A stretch of 64,000 nt of DNA from Ochotona curzoniae. Taxonomy: Eukaryota; Chordata; Mammalia; Lagomorpha; Ochotonidae. Position numbers and translations under genes: made by a program. The notes below the pieces were generated by a model. It saw only the letters and a list, made by a program, of their open reading frames with translations, had not been told where the DNA came from and did no database searches. Shown in pieces: positions 33,237 through 46,480 of the stretch. The stretch's first letter is position 1. The number at the start of each line of letters is the position of its first letter. The stretch spans positions 27,556,001-27,620,000 of the forward strand of contig NW_024464918.1 of NCBI RefSeq assembly GCF_017591425.1, written 5' to 3'.

Positions 33237-36200
33237 ATCTCACAGATGGGGTTCCAATCCCCACTCAACCTCTTAGCACCTGACTAGCCTCTCTAAGCTT
33301 TCGGTTCCTCTCTACAAACAGGATAACTGTACCTGCCCTTCAGGTGATTGTGAGCATAAGACAAGCTCAGCTCACAGAAGGCTGGTGAGATATGAGAATG
33401 GCACATGTAGTCTGCAGTGAGGAAAACTCTGCTGTTGATACAACTTCACCAGGCTCCGTCTCACCATCCATGTTCCCTGTGGAACCCTGCAGTCTCTGAG
33501 GGTGTGGCAGGAATGAAAGACAGGCACCCAAGCCCATCCCTGGGCCTGCAAGGGGATTTCCAAGTCAGGAATCTGGGCCTGATGCTAGCAGGTGAGTGAC
33601 TCAAGTGGGTGGCAGCCTCTTGCTTTTCCAGAGTGACAACAGGTCCCGTGCTGTGTTGTGTTATGTTTCAAAGCACACAACTTCCCAATCTCCTTCCCAC
33701 CCCACCTTCCTCCTCCACCATCTCTATTGATGTGGCTCCAAAATCAGACCCAAAAACACAGTTGAAAGACATAAACAGCACACCAAGAAATCCACCTGTC
33801 ATCAATTTATCTCTAAATAAAGTTCCAGAAGATAGTGGCAGGCTGCACTTGGAAGGCATCAAGAGGTAGTGTTTATGGAATGTTTGCTGGGTGAGGAGCT
33901 CATACCTACACATGAGGTATCTCTCAACCACCTTTGAGTGCCCACAGTCTCACAGAGCAGCAAGCATCTGGACCACGGAAGTATGGCCTCATAAACCCAC
34001 TGCTCTTAAGCATCGTGCTAGGAATTTGCCAGCAAGCAAGACCTGGAGCACAGCAAGAGCTGGCACCATGCAAGGGCCTTTAGAAGTGATCAGACTCAAC
34101 CACTTCCTCAGAAAGCTGAAGCCACACCTAGGGCCAGAGAAGGGCAGAAGTCTCCAGGTCTCAAGTGGAGTTTGAGAATTTGAGCTGGGGACTCCAGGCT
34201 TATGCTCCTAACTCAATGGGACATGGAGTTTTTCCATTGGACAAGTACAGGCCCCCTTCCCTTGGGAGGCTGCTAGGTGTGAGTGGAACTTAAGGCATAG
34301 AGCTAGTGAACTAGGCCAAGGGTTTCTTCCTTATCTACACATCTTAGGAATGTAAACCCCTACAGTGGTTCTAGGTACTTTTTGGCATTGATGTGTATGT
34401 ACATTAAAGAGATATCCGGGTGATAGTTAAATGAGATAATATACTTCAAGCACATGAGACTAACCACCACTATACCAGGTACATTCTTTCACTAAGAAGT
34501 TAAGTAAAACAGGCCAAGTGTATGGCCCCAGCTTCCCTCTTTTAGTTCACAAAAGCATCTTAAACTCTTTCGTCCCTACTTGCTAAGCAACTGCATGAGA
34601 GAGTTAAGACAGTCATGGCTGCACCCGTTCATTTGCAATCCTAAGGCAGATGAAATCATCTGATGCCCACAACTTGCCCCTTTTCCAGGAGATACGTCAT
34701 GCGGGGTGGTAGGTTAAGGTATGGGTCTGGAGTCAAAACAGCCCTGGGCTTCCAACACAGTCCAGATACCTTCAGCTCAGTGCCTCCTTAACATTCTTGA
34801 AGATTATAATGGTGCTTGGTTTGCAAGGAAAGGCAATAAGGATTAAGATCACATGGCTTGGCCTCAGGGATAGACAGTAGGAGCTGTTTCCCTTTCTCTG
34901 CCTCCTCCCCCATGCCCCACTCCCAGAATCCCAGGGCCCAGTGCTGAGAGGCAACTTGCCCTAGACCTCACAGAATGTTGTGGGAGGAGACGCCTGGCTG
35001 GAGGGCATTCCTGCTGACCTTTACTGCAGGCGCCTTCCTGTTTGCATCTTTCTCCATCCCAGTTGTTTTTCTCCCATCCCTGTGCTAGCCTGTGCCTCTT
35101 TAGTTTCTAGGGCCCTGCTGGAGGAGAAGAAAAAGCAAAGTGACACTGGGGGAAATTCCCGGCCTTGTCACCTCTGTAGCCCAGTCAGACTCCTCCCACA
35201 GTTCCTTCCTAGGGGTCCTGGGTCTCCTCTGCTCCAGCTTCTTTTCCTCTGACCTTCCTGGCATCAGTTCAAGGTATCAGCTGGATATAGGCTCGAGCCT
35301 GAGCTTGCCTCTTGTCCCTCTCCTGGAAGTAGGAAGAGATCAGTGCCCAGCTCAGCCCCTTTGGGAGGCAGATCCACACAATCGGGAAGTATTTCCCAAT
35401 CCCGGGAAGCCCTGACAGGGCCCGAAGAGCAAGCCTCTCTTTCAGTCCCACATGGCTCCTCTCCACTCCCTTTTCTCTCTCTACTCGGCAACACAGAAAC
35501 TCCCAGGAGCCATGGCCTGCACTCCTCACTCCTGCTGGCCAGGGACTTCCCTGGGCTGGGCCTCTGACTGGCTTTGGAAAGTCTGGACTGCTTGTATTCA
35601 AAGAGGAGACTGCCTCACCACTTTGCCTGCCAGCGCTGGCCTACTCCCAGCACCTCAGGCTCTAGGCTAAGGGTTCCCCCTTAGAAGGGTCCAGCAACCC
35701 CAGGAATAAGGCAGGCAAGAGACAGGAGAGATCCCCCTTAACCCTAGTGTTCAGGAGTCCCAGCTCTGGCATGCTGTCCAAAAAGGCACAGGGTAGGGGT
35801 GGTATAAGCCCCACTGGGTTTACTGCTAGCTGGCTCTGTGCTTCCAATATGTTCAACACACACTCACGTCTTCCCTCTCACACACTTACCCAGACTGTAT
35901 ACACAGCAAGCTCAGTAATGGGCTTTCATGGCCCTACTCATACACCCAGGCAGATCTGACACGCTCTCACACAGAGATACACATGGTCACATTCATGCTG
36001 GCACCCTGACTCCCTTCTCAGGGGGGAGCCCTAAGACCAGAATAGGTCTTTCTTTCCCTTGTCTTTGGAGAAGGTTTCAGCGACTGGAGAGAAGACAAGT
36101 TTGAGAAGGCAGGGCAAGGAAAGGAGGGCAGGAAGAGAGGAGAAGAAGTAAGAAGATGGGAGAAGAGGACCAGGCAAGGAGCAAAGGCCAAAGCTTAAGA

Positions 36201-36373
36201 CGTGGGGGTCGGAGTGGACCAGGTTACAGAGCAACCTGAACTGGGGACCCATGGAGCCCAACTGGCAGGAAGAGGGGGCAAGGTAGTTCCTTGTAGAGAA
36301 CTGGGCATGAGGAGGTCTTTTGGCTCCAGCACCCTTGTCCCCTGAGCCCTTTCCCCTGTCCCGGGTCACTTAC

Positions 36374-36480
36374 CTGGAAAAGTCAGGAGAGGTGAAGGTG
36401 TGTTCCGCGGGGGGCTAACGTCCCCTGGGCAGCCGCTCGCGCTAGGCTCTCTGTGTGTCTGCAGGAAGGAGGGCTGGGCT
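36374..36480 (-). other. TNIP1: Candidate alternative TNIP1 first exon
   Basis: The minus strand has the sequence TTTTCCAG|GTAAGTGACC, a near-perfect donor at 36374/36373, in a locally CpG-enriched stretch. A palindromic kB site lies 130 bp upstream and a GC box 250 bp upstream. Human TNIP1 is known to have alternative 5' exons. The upstream limit is a guess. It could instead be a chance donor. Confidence 0.45.
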
Positions 36481-36500
36481 GAGCTGACTGCAGGCAAAGA

Positions 36501-36512
36501 GGGGAATTCCCC
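36501..36512. promoter_or_regulatory. Palindromic NF-kB site (GGGGAATTCCCC)
   Basis: GGGGAATTCCCC is a perfect 12-bp palindrome containing the kB consensus in both orientations. It sits just upstream of the candidate alternative first exon. Confidence 0.6.
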
Positions 36513-36625
36513 AGTACGGAGGAGCCAGGCAGCCCCATCCCGCCCCCTGGCAAGGCTCAGGGCCCTTCTCTTCTCGGTCTCCACCTGTCACTTCCCAGAC
36601 TGGCTGTCACTGGCTGTGAATTCCA

Positions 36626-36633
36626 GGGCGGGG
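36626..36633 (+). promoter_or_regulatory. GC box (GGGCGGGG)
   Basis: An Sp1-type GC box, about 250 bp upstream in minus sense of the donor at 36373. It supports a promoter at this place but is common by chance in GC-rich DNA. Confidence 0.45.
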
Positions 36634-38384
36634 AGTGGGTACTGAGAAAGAGCTGAAATCTTTGGGAACAGGCGCAGGGGCAGGGCCTCTGTTTTCTCTT
36701 CTTCTGGGGATGGGGGATTCCAGAGCTCAGGGCTCTGAGAAAGATCTCTGTGGCCAGCCCACATCTTCCTGCCCCATTCCAATGCCATCCGTGTCCACTT
36801 TACTGCCCTGTCTGTCGTATGTGCATGTCAAATAATGCCAAAGATACTTCCAGCTACAGCCCAAGGAGTAGCCCAATGCTGCACTCGCAGCTGCAGAGGC
36901 TGAGCAAGCTCTCCCTTATCCCGAGCCTCAGTGATCCCCTGCTGTACAACGGGGACAATAAGCCATGCTGTACCTCTGTCTGCACCATGTGAAGGTAAAG
37001 TAAAACAACAGTTTACAGTCAGCCTCGGCATCAGTATAAGGTCTCAGTTCCTCTGCCACAAAGATGCTAAGGAAGCAGGCGCCAAAGTGATCTGGATAAG
37101 CTCATCTTTTCTGCTCATCCTGAGGACACAGAGATGGACAAACTAGACCTGTTTCCTGTCCTCTCAGAGCTCACAGACTCTGGGGAAGCATTGTCCAAGA
37201 GTGGCCATTAGCCACACATGGATCTTTAAACATGATTGGACTACATTTCAACAAAACATTCAGTCCCTCAGTAGCACTAGCCACCTTTCAAGGCTCAGGG
37301 ACTGCGTGTGACTACCATACACAACCGCATGTTTCCAGAACATCCATCATCATAGATGATTTTATCCCACAGGATGGCTTTGTGCGAATGAATAGGGAAT
37401 TTTAATCAAGTGTGACAGAGCTGTATTTGGGCAGGAGAAATGCAAGGAGCTATGAAGCCTGGACAAGAGTGTCTGGTTAGAATCTGGGGATTGGAGAGAT
37501 CTTCCTGGAGGAAGCGACATCTCAGCCAAGACCTGCAAGGGTGTGCTTAGCAAGGGGACTAGAATGTGTAAAGAGAACTAGAAATGGTTTGCTATGAATG
37601 GGGCATGGATTGAAGCACATGAGGGCAGTGTTATCAAAGGTGCACCGGAAGAAATAAACAGGGCCAAGGCACAAGCAGCCACATGCAGCACTGGCAGGGG
37701 TTTGGAGTGGGGAAAAGTCCACCAAGAGCCCAGTCCTAATGGCTCTGTGATCTTCAAATGGCGATTGTATAGGGAGATACTAGAGAGACCTCCTTGCTCA
37801 GAGACCTCACAGTGGAGAAGAGGAAGTGAAGGCAGACAGGGGAAGTGACTTTCCAAGTGAGTAAAGGGAGGGAACTTCCTGACTCCTAATCCAGTGCTCC
37901 TCCCTACACCACACCCAGCCCCTCAGCAGCACGGGCTACTTTACAAGGATTCCATAGTTCATGTGGTGTGTGGCTACCCTTCTAGCAGCACAGACAAGCC
38001 CAGCACCACAGAGAGTGCTACTGGACAAATGACCAGGGCAAAAAGATGAAACATATTCCCATTCATGGACCCCTCTCTCTGTAGGGAGCAGGAATATGTG
38101 GCCTTTCCAAGCGCAATAATCACAGATCCTCTGTTGTTTCCCAAGCCTGGCTCAGGCTGGTTCCTGTGCACGGAGTCTCAAGTAACAGAGGAAGTTTGAA
38201 GGATGGAGGAGGCTCAAGGACCCTCATCTTCCTGACTAGGGGCACATCAGCTCTGGCCTTTGTCTGTTGAAACACTAAAAGCAATCAGCATCTCCAACTT
38301 CACCACAGTATCCCTCTTCCAGCCTGGCTGGCATTCTCTGAAATCACATTTCTTGTCCAAGCTGTGGGATGCATATCAGAAGAT

Positions 38385-38515
38385 GAGACCCTTGAGTTGG
38401 GCCTCAGGAGAGCTGGATGAATGATGACTCTGCTGGGTGGAGTCTCTGGGCAAGTGCCTTTCCCCTCTCAGTTCTCAGCTTCTCCTTCTGTGATGTGAAA
38501 GAATCAGACTAGATG
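38385..38515 (+). repeat. MIR-like fragment
   Basis: TCTGGGCAAGTGCCTTTCCC, TCAGTTCTCAGCTTCTCC and GAATCAGACTAGATGG follow the MIR core and 3' order. Confidence 0.65.
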
Positions 38516-38709
38516 GCCACCAGGGAGCTTCCACTCGGATGCTAAAAGGAAGTCCAGAAGGTCAGAAGAAGGAGACATCAGGGGGTGGGGACCGGAGAGT
38601 CAGGTGATCAGAGCGCCAACACTGAGCATGAAAACTCCTGTGGTGCTGGGTCAATACTCAGTGCTGTGGATGAATTATTGCTGGGGTTCCTCATGGAAGC
38701 ATTTGGAGT

Positions 38710-38815
38710 CTGGTTCCACTGTTTCACAAATAAGGAAACAGAATTCTTGCGGTTTTAGGCGACTCCTAATAGGTAACTTGGCTGGAATTCAAACCCAGGC
38801 AGAGTTGACCCACCA
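38710..38815 (+). repeat. MIR-like fragment
   Basis: CACAAATAAGGAAACAGAAT, TAACTTGGCTGGAATTCAAA and CCCAGGCAGAGTTGACC match MIR core motifs well. Confidence 0.7.
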
Positions 38816-41051
38816 TATCCACAGTTTCCACTTCCGTGGGTGGAAACTGGGAAGATAAGGCTGTGTCTTTGCTGAATGTGCACAGACTTCTTTCCTTTAC
38901 TGTTCTTCCTGCAACAACAATGCAGTCTAAAAACAACAGACACAGCCTTTGCATTGTCTTAGGTGTTGTAAGTCATCAAGAGGGGATCCAAGTGCACAGG
39001 AGGATGTGCACAAGTGATGGGCAGGTGCCATGCCAGGGAATTTGAGCACCTGCAAATGTTGGTATCTGCAGAGGGTCCTGGCACCACTCCCACATAAATG
39101 CTGAAACCACTGCGGTGCTTCCAGAAAGCACCTGCAGGAGTGAGACTCAGACTGCACCACAGGAGGTGGGTGCACAGGGCGATGCCCAGCACCACTCTCC
39201 ACCTGGGATTACCCAGCCCCACTCTTAGTGCTAGTGCTATGAGAGCAGACGTTGCACCAGCCTCACAACAGCCTCTTGCCACCCACTGAAGGAATGGATG
39301 GATTTGACTCTATGGATTTGCTGCATCATCAACTTTCCTGAAAATTCCCCAAGGACAGAAAGTCCTCTTGCGCCTAGGCCCCCCACTGAGGGTTGGCAGA
39401 TTGCTAGGCCCGACCACAGGCCTGAGCAATCAGAGTCATTGGGAAGAGGGGAGAAGGATGGTCTGAGAATCTGTCTTTTTAATTAATTTCCAAGTGTGAC
39501 CTTGACACTCAGTAGCATTTTGGGAAGCTCTCTGAACTGCAATGCATCTGCCCATGTGCAGGTGGCCCAGGAGAACTCGCAGTCACAAGCCAGTGCAAGG
39601 TTGTGGGTGTGCTCCCACCTCTCTGAGCAACATAAGCATCAATCCAAGGCTTTTGCAAAGTCCCTTCAAGCCGGTAGTTAGCTTTTGATCTCAACTTTGA
39701 AGATAGGCAGCTGGAACAGTCAGAGCCAAGAATTTTCAGATGTCTGCTGTTTCAATAGCCCATCCAGAGCAAGTGCGTCCTCCCTAACACACCCACTGGC
39801 AGACAGTCACACACATTCTAATAACATACTTCCAGTGATGGGGAGCTCACTACTGCACAGGCAGCCCTGCACATTATCAGTCAGCTGTCCATGACATATA
39901 GCTCACTTAGGTCTGATGACTGCCCATCCATGGCAGACAAACTCATACAAGGCCTTTTCATGTTTGACCTCTGTTCATCATCTACTCCCAGCCCCATTCC
40001 AGCCACAGCCTGATGGTTTGGGGGTTCCTTAAATGTGGCAGGTACTTTCCCCTCCTTTTGTACTCCTGACACTTAACCTTGGCCTCTGCGGTAGCACTCT
40101 CCCAGTCACGAGCCTTCTCACCTTGCCAATGTCTACTTATTTCTTCTGTCTCAGCTAAAATACACCTCCTCCGGCTTTCAGTGGGCAGCAGCCAGAGTGC
40201 TGCTAAACAGCCTGCAACACACAGGTCAGATCCCCTCAGCGAAACATATCTGGCTGCACAGGTAACAGGGTTGGCCTTGTGGCATGTCAACAAAGAAGCC
40301 TTGTGCTGGAGGACAAGCCCCAGGTGTCCAGGGACAAGTTCACCTTGATTTTCACTAGCTCCCGAGTACCTCACACACAGCAGGCAATCAATGAATGGAA
40401 AGAAGGTGGGTGGGAGGAAAGGCAAGGAGGAGGAGGGGGGATGGATAATGAAATGCTGGAGGGAAAAGAAGAAAGTCTCCGAGATTAGGGAGAGTGGGAG
40501 ACTGGGGGAGCACACACGGAGACAGGTACGACTAAGAAGGTTAGAGACAAACCTGGAGCCTTGAACATTTTTGCCTTCACTCTGTGACAGGGAACTATGG
40601 AAGGCTTTGCTTCCACTGATGACAGGTTCTTGAGGCTGCAAATGAGCTGATCCAAGCGGCACCTTAGGAAGACAGTCGGGCACAGTGGGAAGTAGGTCTT
40701 GAGAAAAGACACGGGCTTGTTAGTGATGGACCCTGTCCTGAATCCACAAACAAGAAAGCTCTCCCTCTCTTTCTGACACACATTGAATAATCCTGATTGT
40801 AAATAATTGTCTGAGGAGCCGACAGCAACTTTTCCAGATGAGGGATACACGGACAGATATTTACAAAATGATTCGCGTCTGCATCTCCCTGCTAGGTGCC
40901 AGGCCCACTGAGGGAACTAAGTCACTAGATGACCTCATCAGAGGTTTCCTCTCTGTCTCTCACCTTCCTCATCTACGAAGGAAGTCAAAGCTCATTGTCT
41001 GTGACACCGGCAATTACTGTATGCCTAAAAGAGGCACCTGTTACGATGGTT

Positions 41052-41389
41052 CTCTCTCTTTTAAAAAATTTATCTATTTTTATTGGAAAGTCAGATATAC
41101 AGAGAGGAGGAGAGAAAGAAGGGAAGATCTTCCATTCATTGAGTCACTCCCTAAATGTCCACAAAGGCTGGAGGTGAGCTGATCCAAAGCTAGGAGTCTG
41201 GAGCCTCCTCCAGGTTTTCTACATGGGAGCAGGGTCCCAAGGCTTTGGGTTGTCCTCGACCGCTTTCCCAGGCCACAAGCAGGGAGCTGGATGGGAAGTG
41301 GGGCTGCTGGGATTAAAACTGGTGCCCATATGGGATCCCTGCACGTGCAAGGCCAGGACTTTAGCCGCTAGGCTACTGAGCCAGGCCCA
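41052..41389 (-). mobile_element. CSINE-type SINE with target duplication, minus orientation
   Basis: The plus strand shows the reversed tail (ATTTTTATTGGAAAGTCAG), CAGATATACAGAGAGGAGG and the head ending GGCTACTGAGCCAGGCCC. It is flanked by perfect TACGATGGTT at 41042-41051 and 41390-41399. The next SINE, at 41944, is in the opposite orientation. Confidence 0.92.
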
Positions 41390-41943
41390 TACGATGGTTT
41401 TTGAAAGAATATTACAGCAAGAAGCTTGTCAGCATCCATGGCCTTTGAAGTGATTATACAATGGAGGTCTCGGATCAGTGGTTCCTAGTCCTGCCCACAT
41501 ACTGGACACACCTGGAGAGCTCTAAAAAGACACAAATGCCCAGGCTATTCTCCAGACCAGTTAAATTAGATATTTGAGGGTGTGGCCTGGGCACAGGCAT
41601 GTACAAAGCTCCTCAGTGTTTCTAAGGTGCAAAGTTATGACTCCTGGCCTCCTAGCAGTTGGTTCTGGTGCAGGTAGCCTCAGGACCTCACTTTTCTTGG
41701 GGCACAGAGCTCCCCCAACTTATTTCCCTTTAGGTAGCAGGGACGATACCTGTTCAGTACCCGGACAGAGACTGAGGGCTATAGATCTTAGAATATGAAG
41801 GGATAAGAGTTCCTTGTATCAGTTTGTGGATTACAGAATATCATTTGTGGTGGAGGCAAAACACAAAACAAAAATTCAGATTAAGTCACTGAGAGAAGAG
41901 GAAGCATGTGTAATTCTGTCAGAATTTCAACAGCAAATGTCCT

Positions 41944-42255
41944 GTATGATGGCTCAGTGGCTAAATGCTCATCTTACAAGTGCTGGGATCCCATGTGGGT
42001 GCCAGTTCCTGTCCTGGTTGTTCCACTTTCCATCTAGCTCCCCGCTTGTGGTCTGAGAAAATGAGGGCAGCCCAAAGCCTTGGGATCCTGCACCTGCATG
42101 GGAGACCTGGAGGAAGCTCCTGGCTCCTGGCTTTGGATGGGCTAAAACTCTGGCTGTTGCAGCCACTTGGAGAGTGAACCAGCAGATGGAAAATCCTTCT
42201 ATCTCCTTTTTTCCATAAATATGCCTTTCCAATAAAAATAAATCTGAAAAAAAAA
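41944..42255 (+). mobile_element. CSINE-type SINE
   Basis: The head is ATGGCTCAGTGGCTAAATGC. It has the CTGGGATCCCATGTGGGTGC core, a deletion at the GGGAAAGCAG region, and an ATGCCTTTCCAATAAAAATA tail followed by poly(A). Confidence 0.9.
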
Positions 42256-43379
42256 TTTGAAAAACGGGATTCAGGGGTGTGTTTTGCAAAGTTGTAGTTC
42301 CCAAGGAAACATATTTAGGGAAGTATGTTGCAAGATTCTTGTCAAAAGCAAAGATCCAAGAACAAATGTTGCAAAACCATGCTGCTAAAGGAAGTAACTT
42401 CTTAGTCTATCAGATCTGTAGCTAAGGGTGGAGATTATCTTGATCAATCTTCTCAGTGGACAGAAGGGGAAACTAAGGCATAGGGAGGGCGTAGTTAATG
42501 ATCTCATGTTACAATGCAGGCTTCTGACCACCTACTTCCTGTTATACTACCCTCTGCCCCTTAGGGAGGATCACTGCACTGCTTTTTATCCAGGTCCCTC
42601 ATCCGGCCTCCACATCACCTTCTAGACAGCACTCAGAGTCAAAGGATGAGACTCAACCTGGGTGCCCAGGCCTACATCTACATAGCAGAGGGGCTACAGT
42701 CAGCCGGTGGCTGGGGCAAGCCAGAGAGGAAGGAGAAGTATCTGCTGATGTGGCCTGACCTCAGAAAGGAAGCCTGGTCACCACGGGGAATTTCCCCGGG
42801 GGGGAGGTCTCATCTCTATGCAAATGCTGCACTCCAATGAGCCTGGACTCTAGGATAGCAGCGGGGAGAAGACACAGAAGGAATCTAAGAAAGACAGGAG
42901 GGGAAGGGCAGGGAACAGGACCCCAGCCCCACAGGGTACCAGGCCTTGCACCAGTTACCTAGTTCATCTAGTCTCATTTGGTCCCCCCAAATACTACCCC
43001 CATTGTAGGAAAATAGGGTGCCCAAAAGCCCAGTCACAAAACACACTGCCCACCAGAAAGTAGGGCATTCTAACCCCAAGAGCAGACCAGGCCTCCGGGA
43101 GAGGTGATGATGATGGTGGTGGTGATGAGGTTGGACCTGGTCATGCTGCAGCTGCTGCTGACAACAGACACGGATGACACTCGAGTCCAGGAAGTCCAGC
43201 TAAGTTTCATTTTGGGTTTCCATCTCACCCACAGGGGGGAATTTTATCCTGGGAACAGCCAAAAGGCACCAGGAAGGTAATGACCCTGACTCACCTGGGG
43301 CAAATCCCAGCCCCTTGGAGGTGGCTGGCATTGTTAACTTCATCACTGCTCTGAGGATACTCTTGGCAAATGCTGTGGA

Positions 43380-43470
43380 ATGGGGACCATGCTTTTGAAG
43401 GGGAATCTCTTTCCTGCCTCTTTAAATTTCATCACCTCCAGGAAGCCTTTCCTGGAGATTCCAATCCTTT
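43380..43470 (+). repeat. L2-like LINE fragment
   Basis: CATCACCTCCAGGAAGCCTT followed by TCCTGGAGATTCC resembles the conserved L2 3' segment (cacctcctccaggaagccttccctga). Confidence 0.6.
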
Positions 43471-44510
43471 TCCAAGGTTTAAGGGAGCTGACTTGTCTCC
43501 CCAGAGAAGGACACCAGGCAGGACCAGAGCTCACATTAGGGCCATTCGGCTCTGATTCGGCCTGCTAGGGGCTGTTTCTCCTCCTATGAGCAAGCTCACA
43601 CATGAACAGTCACCTCTGATTCACTGCAGCTGTGTGCAGAACACAGACTGAGCACAGCACATGCTTTAGTACTGTTTGAGGCATGTCTCCTGTGCCCAGT
43701 GCTGGGCTACAAGGTCTGCATTCCTGGTTGTTACCAGCAGTGTACTTGTGGGCCTAACACTTTTTCTTTGTGTTCTTGATAAAGGAAAGTGGTCCATTTT
43801 CTGCACAGTCTTGAAGACTGCCAAGTTCAAGATGAGGAAGCCCCATTTGGCCTCTGGTAAGACCTTCATGATAGAAGGCCTTCATGGTAAAGGCATGTGA
43901 GAGAGGGATTGTGTGGTAACAGGAAGCCAGGAGGAGACAGCCTTGCTCTTCTAGAACAGTCTGCCCTCATGGGAACTGGGTGCTCACCAGAGCCACTCTA
44001 TTAATCTCATTATGGGCAGCATCCCCAGTGATCTAACTGCTTCTCACCAGGCTCCAGCTCTTAAAGGCCTCCCTACCTCAACACTGTCACACTAGATATG
44101 GGAAATCTTAGGGGGCACAAAACACCAGACAGCCTTCATGTGTCCCTGAGGGAGCATGCGCTGGAGATTCGGAATTCTGTGGGTGTGATGAGCGGGGCTT
44201 AGGGACTGAGTAGCTACGAGGTATGAGGGAGACTAGGAGCGGCGATGGCAATTCCTCACCTGCGGGTTTTGATAAGGCCCTCCCAGGGCAAAATCCCTGG
44301 CTGTCTCCAGGTATGGGGCTCTCAAGGCAGCTGGCGGCACAACTGGCAAGTGACTGTAGTGGACAGGAAGGGGTAGACCTGTGCTTTGGAAAGCAGCGGG
44401 CCCGGGGGTCAGGCCCATTCCCAGGGAGCTCTGGTTTAGGGCTCTATCAGTCCTTGCTGGCTGACCAAAAGCCAGTAAGACAGCCTGCACGAGGGCCCCT
44501 TAAAAGCCCT

Positions 44511-44818
44511 TCCCGATAGCCTAGTGGCTAAAGTCCTTGCCTTGCATCTGCCGGGATCCCTTGTAGGCCCTGGTCCATATCCTGGTTGCCCCATTTCCCA
44601 TCCAGCTCCCTGCTTATGGCCTGGGAAAGTAGCAGAGGTCCACCTAAAGCCTTGGGACCCCGCTCCCATGTGGGAGACCTGGAAGAAGCTCCTGGCTTCA
44701 GATCAGCTTAGCTCTGGCTGTTGTAGCCACTTGGGGAGTGAGCCAGAGGATGGAAGATCTTCCTGTCTCTCCTCTTTGTAAATCTGACTTTCCAATAAAA
44801 ATAAATAAATTAAAAAAA
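44511..44818 (+). mobile_element. CSINE-type SINE with short target duplication
   Basis: The 5' end is slightly truncated, with head CGATAGCCTAGTGGCTAAAG. It has a GCCGGGATCCCTTGTAGGCC core and a CTGACTTTCCAATAAAAATA tail. AAAAGCCCT flanks it at 44502-44510 and 44819-44827. Confidence 0.9.
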
Positions 44819-45004
44819 AAAAGCCCTCCCTGTCCCCTGCTTTCATACTTGCCCCTCCTATGCTCCCTCTCCATAGCAGGTTGGAGCCCTTTTCTTGCTG
44901 CTCCAACTTCTTCCCTCCATGTCATCCTCCTGAGCCTGTTTATTCTCCCGTCCATGATGAATGGTGAACCGATAGTCATCAGGTTCTCCCCATGTCCGGG
45001 ACAG

Positions 45005-45175
45005 CATGCCCAGAGACACAGATACGGACTAGTTTCATCTTCACAGCAGTCCCATGAGAGTGAAACCGTCACTCCCATTCTACAGATGAGAAAATCAAGA
45101 TTAACATAGCCCAGTGACCTATTTCCCAGTGCTCGGCTGGGACTCAATTCCAGGTTCAGCTGCCTGCACAGACCT
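45005..45175 (+). repeat. MIR element, fairly complete
   Basis: It contains TTCATCTTCACAGCAGTCCC, CCATTCTACAGATGAGAAAA and GGCTGGGACTCAATTCCAGG in MIR order, followed by the 3' segment. Confidence 0.75.
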
Positions 45176-46480
45176 AACCACAGAGCGGCCAGCTGTTATA
45201 TAACCAGAACTCCCCACTTGCCTCACCCTAACGGTAAGAGCAAGAAGTCTCTCAGGATACCTAACCAATCCATCTGTCCCCGCAGGGTTCAGAAATCCAC
45301 ATGGGCCACTTGGCATCTCTCCCTCCAGCTCTCAGCTTGGGCTTCTATCATCAGTGAGGAGGCAGAAGTTCCAGTTCAAAGAGTGGGACCTAGAGCCCAA
45401 GGCCCAGATACAGCCAGTACTAATCCATGTTCACAGTCCCGTGAAAGTCAGAACAGTAAGGCTGTTTGGGGTGTATCTAGGACCACGTGCAGCTGTCAAC
45501 TCATGGCATGTTGTCCATCTCCTCAGGCCAATTCTTTAGCCCCTTGGAGCTTGTCTCATCTCTGTAGCTATGGGACTGTTCACCCCTGCACTACTACAAA
45601 GGAGCTAGGAGCTGCAAAGGTGAAACTGCACCAGTGGGATCACAGTAATTAATTATCTCAATCAAACTGGGGCCCTACCAAGACCAGGGCTTTTTGTTTT
45701 AATAGCCACCACTCCCCACCCTGCACTGCCCTAGCCAGAAGCGTGAACACAGCAATCCCAAAGAGCTGCTCCCTGGTGAGGCTGAAGGGCCACCCCCTTG
45801 TAAATCCACTTCCTTCAGATGGGAACTTGTGGTCCCCGAGAGGCAGCTCATGCCAGGACAGAAAGCTGCTGAAAAGGGGTAGCCCTTTGGTGCAAAGCAA
45901 AAGGGAGCAACGAGGAGATGCGGAGAGGCACATGGGCAGGAAGAAGGCATAGGGTGCTCTGAGTGGGCACAGTCCTGGTGGTGCCTGCTGCTGCTGTGTG
46001 GGGTGGTCCCCAGGCCATGGCACCATCTTTGTGGAAGTGACAATTGTCTCCGGAGCTGAGAGAAGGAGGAGAAGCCTTCTGAAGGCCCCCTCTCACACTC
46101 TGAACATCACAGTCATCCTCCTGGTCTTGGCATCAGAAGTGGTTTGTGCTGTTTCTTTCTCTTTCCTTTCAGTTTTAATTTTGACCTTTCCCCCTGCTGG
46201 TCTTTGGCTGCAGGATCCATCTCCAGGGTTGCTTTGCAGGGAGTTGGGTGCAGGTTTCTTCAGGGCTCATGCTACATCAGCTCCTTAGCACCTAGCATGG
46301 ACACTCTGGCATAAGCTGCATGCATGAGTGGGCAAGTGAGTGAATCTAATGAATTGGCACTTCCTGGGATTCATCCCCTGTCACAACTCCCAAGTTAACA
46401 GATGGATTCTGTGGGCACTCGGGTCTTGGCAAAGTTGTTGCAATAACTTCCATATTGGCTACCCTTCCTTCCTACATTTT

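Larger units (their letters stand above)
31451..36373. other. Region upstream of the TNIP1 CpG-island exon
   Basis: This 4.9-kb stretch holds the right part of the CpG island, a possible LTR remnant ending near 32790, a CSINE fragment at 33106-33236, and an MIR-like piece near 31915-32000. A purine-rich block lies near 36080-36175. If the 36.4-kb exon is real, this is its first intron. No coding exon is recognised. Confidence 0.7.

Noticed and set aside
39982..40683. 233-codon open frame on the minus strand in the intergenic region
   Set aside because: The translation matches no family I know, has low-complexity Phe/Ser/Pro stretches, and lacks splice or promoter context. Similar lengths arise by chance in 64 kb of GC-rich DNA.
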